Made by a program: the position numbers and the translations under genes
The notes under the pieces: model-generated
Databases searched by the model: none
What the model was told of the DNA's origin: nothing
Seen by the model: only the letters and a program-made list of their open reading frames with translations
Shown here: piece after piece, positions 6,841 through 11,502 of the stretch
Layout: each line of letters begins with the position of its first letter
How positions within the stretch are numbered: position 1 is the stretch's first letter
NCBI GenBank assembly: GCA_002298075.1
Contig: DBLW01000168.1
Coordinates: forward strand, 1-11,502
Direction: 5' to 3'
Length of the DNA: 11,502 nt
Source of the DNA: Bacteroidales bacterium UBA714
Lineage (GTDB): Bacteria > Bacteroidota > Bacteroidia > Bacteroidales > UBA932

Positions 6841-6868
6841 TGATGCAAAACTATTAGAACTCAACTAT

Positions 6869-8503
6869 ATGAAACATTATCTGAAAAGACTTGAGGACGC
6901 TGTCAAGGCCAATTGGGACAGACAGGCGCTGTGCAACTACCGGGGCGAGCAGTTCACTTTCGCGGAAATGGCAGGGCATATCGCCAGACTGCATATCCTG
7001 TTTGAGAGCGCAGGGCTGAAGAAAGGGATGAAGGTAGCCTTGTGCGCCAAGAATTCCGCACGCTGGGGAATAGCTTTCTTTGCAGTGAATACATATGAGG
7101 CTGTCGTGGTTCCGATTCTTGCGGATTTTCATCCGGACAGCATAAATTCGCTTGTGGACCATTCCGAGAGCCTTGTGCTTTTTACGGATGCAGACATGTG
7201 GAAGAAACTGGACCGTTCTAAGATGCCGAATATAAAGGCAGTCATGGCAGTGGGGGACTTCTCGCTTCTATATGCCGCCAATGACCACATTGCCGCAGCT
7301 GCCGCAGGTCTGGACGATTTGTTTGCAGCGAGATATCCTGACGGGTTCAAACCGGACAAAGTGTCTTATCCTGACGGCAATGACAAGGAACTTGCAATCA
7401 TAAATTATACTTCCGGTACAACAAGCGCTCCGAAGGGCGTAATGCTCCGCTATGAATGCCTGAGCGCAAATGTTGAGTTCGGCCAGAACTGGCTCCCTTC
7501 ATATCCTGAAGACAAGATTGTCTCCATGCTGCCGATGGCGCACATGTACGGAATGATGTTCGAACTGATATATCCTCTATGCGGCGGTTCTTCTGTCTAT
7601 TATCTCGGAAAAACTCCTACTCCGGCCCTGTTGCTGGGTGCTATGGCTGAGGTCCGTCCTTATCTTGTAATCACGGTTCCTCTTGTGATGGAAAAGATAT
7701 TCAAGAGCAAGGTCCAGCCTGTCCTCAACAAGCCGGTGATGAAGGTCCTTACTTCAATACCTGGAGTCAACAGGATGATTTTCAATAAGATACGTAAGAC
7801 TCTGATTGATGCTTTCGGAGGAAAGGTGCGCAGCATAATAATGGGAGGCGCCGCTCTCAATCCTGATGTTGAAAAGTGGTTCAGGAAGTTCAGGCTTCCG
7901 TTCACGGTCGGATACGGCATGACTGAGGCTGCTCCTCTTCTTGCGTATGCCCCTTGGCAGAGTTTTGTGCCGCGCTCATGCGGAAGGGCAGTGGACAGTG
8001 CGGAGGTCAGGATTGATTCCGAGGACCCTCAGAATGTCGCAGGAGAGATACAGGCACGCGGAATAAGCATAATGAGCGGATATTTCAAGAATGAGGAGGC
8101 TTCAAGGGCGGCATTCACCGATGACGGGTGGATGAATACCGGTGACCTTGGTGTCATTGATGCGGACGGAAACATATTCATACGTGGACGCAGCAAGAAT
8201 ATGATACTTTCGGCCAACGGGCAGAATATCTATCCGGAGGAGATTGAGGCTGTCGTAAATTCGCGCCCGTATGTAGTGGAGTCGGTTGTGCTTGACAGGG
8301 GGGCAAAGCTTGTTGCGCTTGTGTATTTTGACATGGAAAAGGCAAAGGCTGACGGAATAGACCTGGCTGCCTATGCGGGAAGCATTGTGGGCGATGTCAA
8401 CAAGTCGATGCCGTCATACAGCAAGCTGGCCAAGGTGGAGATTATGGATCAGCCTTTTGAGAAGACCCCGAAGATGAGCATAAAGAGGTTCATGTACAAA
8501 TAA
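6869..8503 (+). CDS. AMP-binding acyl-CoA synthetase (long-chain fatty acid--CoA ligase type)
   Basis: A 544-residue enzyme of the ANL superfamily that activates a carboxylic acid, probably a fatty acid, with ATP through an acyl-adenylate and passes it to coenzyme A. Motifs in order: the P-loop 'YTSGTTSAPKG' (180-190), 'LPMAHMYG' (221-228), 'GYGMTEAAPL' (348-357), 'DDGWMNTGDLG' (418-428), the hinge 'RGRSKNMILSANGQNIYPEEIE' region (439-460), and a C-terminal 'TPKMSIKRF' in which Lys539 is the probable adenylation lysine. There is no signal peptide or membrane helix, so it is cytosolic or peripheral. The ATG at 6869 is the first in frame and fits the -7 box at 6833-6840. Transfer to acyl carrier protein rather than CoA, or an aryl substrate, cannot be excluded. 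Downstream are two exported-protein genes of unknown role; shared transcription is possible, as no terminator was seen. Confidence 0.92.
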   Translation: MKHYLKRLEDAVKANWDRQALCNYRGEQFTFAEMAGHIARLHILFESAGLKKGMKVALCAKNSARWGIAFFAVNTYEAVVVPILADFHPDSINSLVDHSESLVLFTDADMWKKLDRSKMPNIKAVMAVGDFSLLYAANDHIAAAAAGLDDLFAARYPDGFKPDKVSYPDGNDKELAIINYTSGTTSAPKGVMLRYECLSANVEFGQNWLPSYPEDKIVSMLPMAHMYGMMFELIYPLCGGSSVYYLGKTPTPALLLGAMAEVRPYLVITVPLVMEKIFKSKVQPVLNKPVMKVLTSIPGVNRMIFNKIRKTLIDAFGGKVRSIIMGGAALNPDVEKWFRKFRLPFTVGYGMTEAAPLLAYAPWQSFVPRSCGRAVDSAEVRIDSEDPQNVAGEIQARGISIMSGYFKNEEASRAAFTDDGWMNTGDLGVIDADGNIFIRGRSKNMILSANGQNIYPEEIEAVVNSRPYVVESVVLDRGAKLVALVYFDMEKAKADGIDLAAYAGSIVGDVNKSMPSYSKLAKVEIMDQPFEKTPKMSIKRFMYK

Positions 8504-8567
8504 AACCGCCTGACGGTGCAACTAAATGCTTTCATGCTGCATCTATATGTCGCTAAAATGCAGTGCT

Positions 8568-9182
8568 ATGAAAGTGAAAATCATCATTCTTCTGTCTCTG
8601 GTCTGCGTGTTTTCCGCAGATTTGATGGGCGCGCAGACCAAAGAGGACAGATTCAGGAAAAAGTTTCCTTACAAGTATGAGTTCCGTATAGGATGGGCCG
8701 GCTATCCTTCTTTGGATGCCGATAATCATATGCATCTCAATGACCGTATCATCCCCTCTTTTCTTGACGGTCTTTATTCTCCCAAACGCGGTCCTGAGTA
8801 TATGACAGGAATTATCTATGGGGAGTTCAGCATACATTTCAAAAGATGGTTCACTCTGTCGGTGATTGCCGGTGTCAACGGCATGTGGGGCAGGATGTAT
8901 TATCCTGTCGAGGATGAGTGGTCTTCAAACCGGAGGGGTGCTGTCGTGACCCTGCTTCCTGTTGCCCGCTTCAATTGGGTGAATGCAAGGGCGGTGCGTC
9001 TTTATTCTTCTGCAGGACTCGGCATCTCGGGCGGAGGATTCGGAGGCTCAAATGACTGCTATGCAGCTTTGCAGGTGACTCCGATAGGCATCACTTTGGG
9101 CCGGAAGTTCTTTGTCTTCGGTGAATGTTCGTTAGGTACGGCTTGGCTTGGAGGAAATTTCGGTCTTGGCTACCGTTTCTGA
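8568..9182 (+). CDS. Exported protein, probable small outer-membrane beta barrel, unknown function
   Basis: I do not recognise this 204-residue protein. It begins with a signal peptide (MKVKIIILLSLVCVFSADLM, cleavage near residue 22) followed by a charged segment. The rest alternates polar and hydrophobic residues with many aromatics and glycines, as in transmembrane beta strands, for example 'WFTLSVIAGVNGMWG' and 'RLYSSAGLGISGGGFGG'. It ends 'FGLGYRF': a terminal Phe after alternating residues is the usual signal for barrel assembly. Size would suit about eight strands. The ATG at 8568 is preferred to that at 8526 because it places a signal peptide at the very N-terminus. It lies 64 bases after the acyl-CoA synthetase and 33 bases before the putative lipoprotein gene, so these two are probably co-transcribed. 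No promoter was seen. Confidence 0.75.
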   Translation: MKVKIIILLSLVCVFSADLMGAQTKEDRFRKKFPYKYEFRIGWAGYPSLDADNHMHLNDRIIPSFLDGLYSPKRGPEYMTGIIYGEFSIHFKRWFTLSVIAGVNGMWGRMYYPVEDEWSSNRRGAVVTLLPVARFNWVNARAVRLYSSAGLGISGGGFGGSNDCYAALQVTPIGITLGRKFFVFGECSLGTAWLGGNFGLGYRF

Positions 9183-9215
9183 CATTATGTGTGACTGATG
9201 TTTATTTTGACGAAT

Positions 9216-9968
9216 ATGAAAAGAATGATTTGCTGTGCATCAGCTGCGCTGTGCATGATGTCCTGTGAAATGTCTTACTTTGAGGTCAGCCCTTTATCTT
9301 CGCGCGACCTTGAGAATTACGGGACTGTTCTTTTTGCGGAATATGTGTGTGCTCCTCTTCATGTGGCTGAATTGGTGACTGCATTTGACGCATATCTCCA
9401 GCTTCCTGAAGAGGAAAAACTGAATGACTGTCGCTTCTATGAGAATATTTTGCAGTTAGATGAGGGTGTATATTCGCTTGCTGATTCCCTCAGCGGATAC
9501 ATTGAGTGTATGATTGATACTGGAGAAAAGACTTTGGCGTCGGGGAAATGGAAAATAACCAACCTCAGGGTACGCATTGAAGATTATTCGCAGGGCCTGA
9601 ATCTCTTCTATACTTTTTATTATTATGATGAGTTCGCGGCTGAATTGGTTGACGGGGCTTTGAAATTGTATAATGGCTCCGGAAGTTCAGTTGACGCTCC
9701 GAAATCCATAAATGTCTCAGTGACAAGTGCGGAGGATAACGGATATCTGATTAAGGCAACCGGCAGGGAAAAGTCCGATTCGGGACTGGGCAGTGTAGCT
9801 GAGACGGTAAAGCCTATGAAGGTGGGCATAAGGAAGGTTGACGGACGCATGGAATATGACGGAGTTTTTGCCTATTCGACATTCAGGTACAGCGACAGCA
9901 GGGAACTTGACAGGTGCAGCCTGACTCTGAGGCCGGGATATTTGACAAAGTTTGATACCGGAAGATGA
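9216..9968 (+). CDS. Putative lipoprotein of unknown function
   Basis: I do not recognise this 250-residue protein. Starting at the ATG at 9216 rather than 9198 gives a short lipoprotein signal, with 'ALCMMSC' as lipobox and Cys17 as the lipidated residue. The -3 position is Met rather than Leu, so the match is imperfect. The mature part has an acidic, mostly helical-looking segment (about 40-80), an aromatic stretch 'NLFYTFYYYDEF' in the middle, and a C-terminal half (about 145-250) rich in beta-type alternation. It follows the probable barrel gene by 33 bases, so an envelope partnership is plausible but unproven. No strong acidic lipoprotein export signal follows the Cys, so an inward-facing lipoprotein is slightly favoured. 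A strong terminator lies about 77 bases downstream. Confidence 0.75.
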   Translation: MKRMICCASAALCMMSCEMSYFEVSPLSSRDLENYGTVLFAEYVCAPLHVAELVTAFDAYLQLPEEEKLNDCRFYENILQLDEGVYSLADSLSGYIECMIDTGEKTLASGKWKITNLRVRIEDYSQGLNLFYTFYYYDEFAAELVDGALKLYNGSGSSVDAPKSINVSVTSAEDNGYLIKATGREKSDSGLGSVAETVKPMKVGIRKVDGRMEYDGVFAYSTFRYSDSRELDRCSLTLRPGYLTKFDTGR

Positions 9969-10044
9969 TTTTCTGTCAGTCTTGCGATACCGGAAACTGA
10001 CAAAAAGTCACGATTACGGGCTTGGAACATATTTTGACCGGATT

Positions 10045-10087
10045 GCGGCCGTGGACATTGTGATTGTCTGCGGCCGCAGGCCTTTTT
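10045..10087 (+). terminator. Strong hairpin terminator after the lipoprotein gene
   Basis: GCGGCCGTGGACA (10045-10057) pairs over its whole length with TGTCTGCGGCCGC (10065-10077), including two G-U pairs, around a seven-base loop. AGGCC then precedes five T (10083-10087). The small gap between stem and T-run is unusual, but the stem is very stable. It separates the barrel/lipoprotein unit from htpG. The right arm contains the 12-base palindrome CTGCGGCCGCAG (10068-10079). The rest of 9969-10152 holds no gene that I can support. Confidence 0.7.
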
Positions 10088-10152
10088 GCATGGTGCTTTG
10101 TGCGGGAGTTGGCGGTTAGGATAACAGGTAATAATTGAAATAACAGATTGAT

Positions 10153-11502
10153 ATGGCAACAACAGGTAAAATTGGCGTTACGACCGAGAATATTTTCCCG
10201 GTCATCAAGAAGTTTCTGTATTCGGATCATGAGATTTTCCTTCGTGAGCTGGTAGCGAACGCGGTTGACGCGACTCAGAAGATGAAAGCCCTTGCGGCTT
10301 CAGGAGAGTTCGGCGGGGAACTTGGGGAATTGTCTGTGCGCATTGAGCTTGACGAGGATGCAAAGACACTGAAGATTGTCGATAACGGAATCGGAATGAC
10401 AGAGGAGGAGGTTGACAAGTATATCAACCAGATTGCATTCTCGAGTGCCGGGGAGTTCCTTGAGAAGTATAAGGACCAGTTGAGCAGCATAATCGGACAT
10501 TTCGGACTCGGTTTTTATTCGGCTTTCATGGTGGCCAATAAGGTTACAATAGAGACGCTTTCATGGAAGGATGGTGCGAAAGGCGTGAGATGGTCTTGCG
10601 ACGGCTCTCCTGAATATGAGATGGAGGCTTGCGACAAGTCTGACAGGGGAACAGTGATTACCCTGTTCATTGATGATGAGGAGAAGGAGTTTGCACAGAA
10701 GAACCGCATCCAGGGACTTCTGAACAAATATTGTAAGTTCATGCCAGTGCCAGTGCTATTCGGAAAGGAGCAGGAGTGGAAGGACGGAAAATATGTTGAC
10801 ACTGATAAGGACAATGTCATAAACAAGACGGAGCCGCTGTGGGCGAAGAAACCGGCCGACCTTAAAGATGAGGATTACCAGGCTTTTTACCGCGAGCTTT
10901 ATCCTATGCAGGATGAGCCTCTGTTCCATATCCACCTGAATGTGGATTATCCGTTCAATCTCACTGGAATCCTGTATTTCCCTAAAATCAAGAACAATGT
11001 TGAGGTGTCGCGAAACAAGATACAGCTTTATTGCAATCAGATGTTCGTGACGGATTCCGTTGACAATATTGTTCCTGACTTCCTGACGCTCCTGCATGGT
11101 GTGATTGACTCTCCGGACATTCCTCTGAATGTGTCAAGGAGCTATCTGCAGAGCGATTCTAATGTGAAGAAGATATCGGGATACATTACCAAGAAGGTTG
11201 CAGACAGGCTTGAGGACATATTCAAGAATGAGCGTGAGGCTCTGGAGAGCAAGTGGGACAATCTCAAGCTGTTCATTGAATATGGCATGCTTTCCGATGA
11301 GAAGTTCTGTGACAGGGCCATGAAGTTTGCCCTTCTGAAGAATACTGAGAGCAAGTATTACAGCATAGAGGACTATAGGAAGGCTATAGAGCCGGCCCAG
11401 ACTGACAAGGACAAGAAAGTGGTGTTCCTTTATGCTACTGATGTCGAGGGACAGTATTCTTATATCGAAAGCGCTAAGGCCAAGGGATATGATGTGCTCC
11501 TT
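10153..11502 (+). CDS. htpG: Molecular chaperone HtpG (bacterial Hsp90), 3' truncated by window edge
   Basis: The first 450 codons of an ATP-dependent dimeric cytoplasmic chaperone that helps fold and remodel proteins under stress. The frame is open to the right edge; Bacteroidota HtpG has roughly 680 residues, so about 230 are missing, including the C-terminal dimerisation domain. The N-terminal GHKL ATPase domain (about 1-225) has 'RELVANAVDATQK' with catalytic Glu32 and Mg-binding Asn36, 'VDNGIGM' with Asp77, and the lid motif 'GHFGLGF' (115-121). The middle domain (from about 230) has 'PLNVSRSYLQSD' with Arg329, the arginine that contacts the ATP gamma-phosphate. The ATG at 10153 starts the conserved sequence directly. 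No convincing promoter was found: a TTTG at 10097-10100 has no proper -7 box at the right distance. Confidence 0.97.
   Translation, partial: MATTGKIGVTTENIFPVIKKFLYSDHEIFLRELVANAVDATQKMKALAASGEFGGELGELSVRIELDEDAKTLKIVDNGIGMTEEEVDKYINQIAFSSAGEFLEKYKDQLSSIIGHFGLGFYSAFMVANKVTIETLSWKDGAKGVRWSCDGSPEYEMEACDKSDRGTVITLFIDDEEKEFAQKNRIQGLLNKYCKFMPVPVLFGKEQEWKDGKYVDTDKDNVINKTEPLWAKKPADLKDEDYQAFYRELYPMQDEPLFHIHLNVDYPFNLTGILYFPKIKNNVEVSRNKIQLYCNQMFVTDSVDNIVPDFLTLLHGVIDSPDIPLNVSRSYLQSDSNVKKISGYITKKVADRLEDIFKNEREALESKWDNLKLFIEYGMLSDEKFCDRAMKFALLKNTESKYYSIEDYRKAIEPAQTDKDKKVVFLYATDVEGQYSYIESAKAKGYDVLL

Noticed and set aside
8526..8567. An earlier ATG start for the probable barrel gene.
   Set aside because: It would put 14 residues before a good signal peptide that begins at 8568.
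9974..10002. TGTCAGT / ACTGACA inverted repeat as a terminator of the lipoprotein gene.
   Set aside because: The loop is 15 bases and the stem is followed by A rather than T on the plus strand; the hairpin at 10045 is far better.

Overview
The window looks like ordinary chromosomal DNA from a member of the Bacteroidales; the genus cannot be settled from sequence alone. The signs are four promoter -7 boxes of the Bacteroidota type (TAnnTTTG), no clear Shine-Dalgarno sequences before the start codons, two Pgm6/Pgm7-like OmpA proteins, and an HtpG with the Bacteroidota-style 'RELVANAVDATQK' ATP-site sequence. No tRNA, rRNA, CRISPR array, transposase, integrase or phage gene was seen. Genes fill most of the window; no gene-free stretch exceeds 200 bases.

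Layout. (1) 1-2378: two tandem, clearly paralogous OmpA-type outer-membrane genes. The first is cut by the left edge. They are separated by an imperfect hairpin, and the second has its own strong promoter and a good intrinsic terminator. (2) 2411-5757: a co-directional set of agmatine deiminase (aguA), N-carbamoylputrescine amidase (aguB) and formate-dependent GAR transformylase (purT), ending in a terminator. The first two turn agmatine into putrescine; purT belongs to purine synthesis. (3) 5660-5858: a 199-base convergent intergenic region dense in hairpins, with terminators for both directions. (4) 5859-6710, minus strand: a HAD-family phosphatase-like protein. (5) 6794-6840: back-to-back -7 boxes serving the HAD gene and a divergent acyl-CoA synthetase. 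(6) 6869-9968: the acyl-CoA synthetase, then an exported probable small beta-barrel protein and a putative lipoprotein, neither of which I recognise. (7) 10045-10087: a strong hairpin terminator. (8) 10153 to the right edge: the first 450 codons of htpG, encoding the Hsp90 chaperone.

Most genes are housekeeping or metabolic: polyamine synthesis, purine synthesis, fatty-acid activation and protein folding, interleaved with envelope proteins. I found no convincing new defence, mobile or secretion system. The least explained parts are the barrel/lipoprotein pair (8568-9968) and the structured intergenic region (5660-5858).
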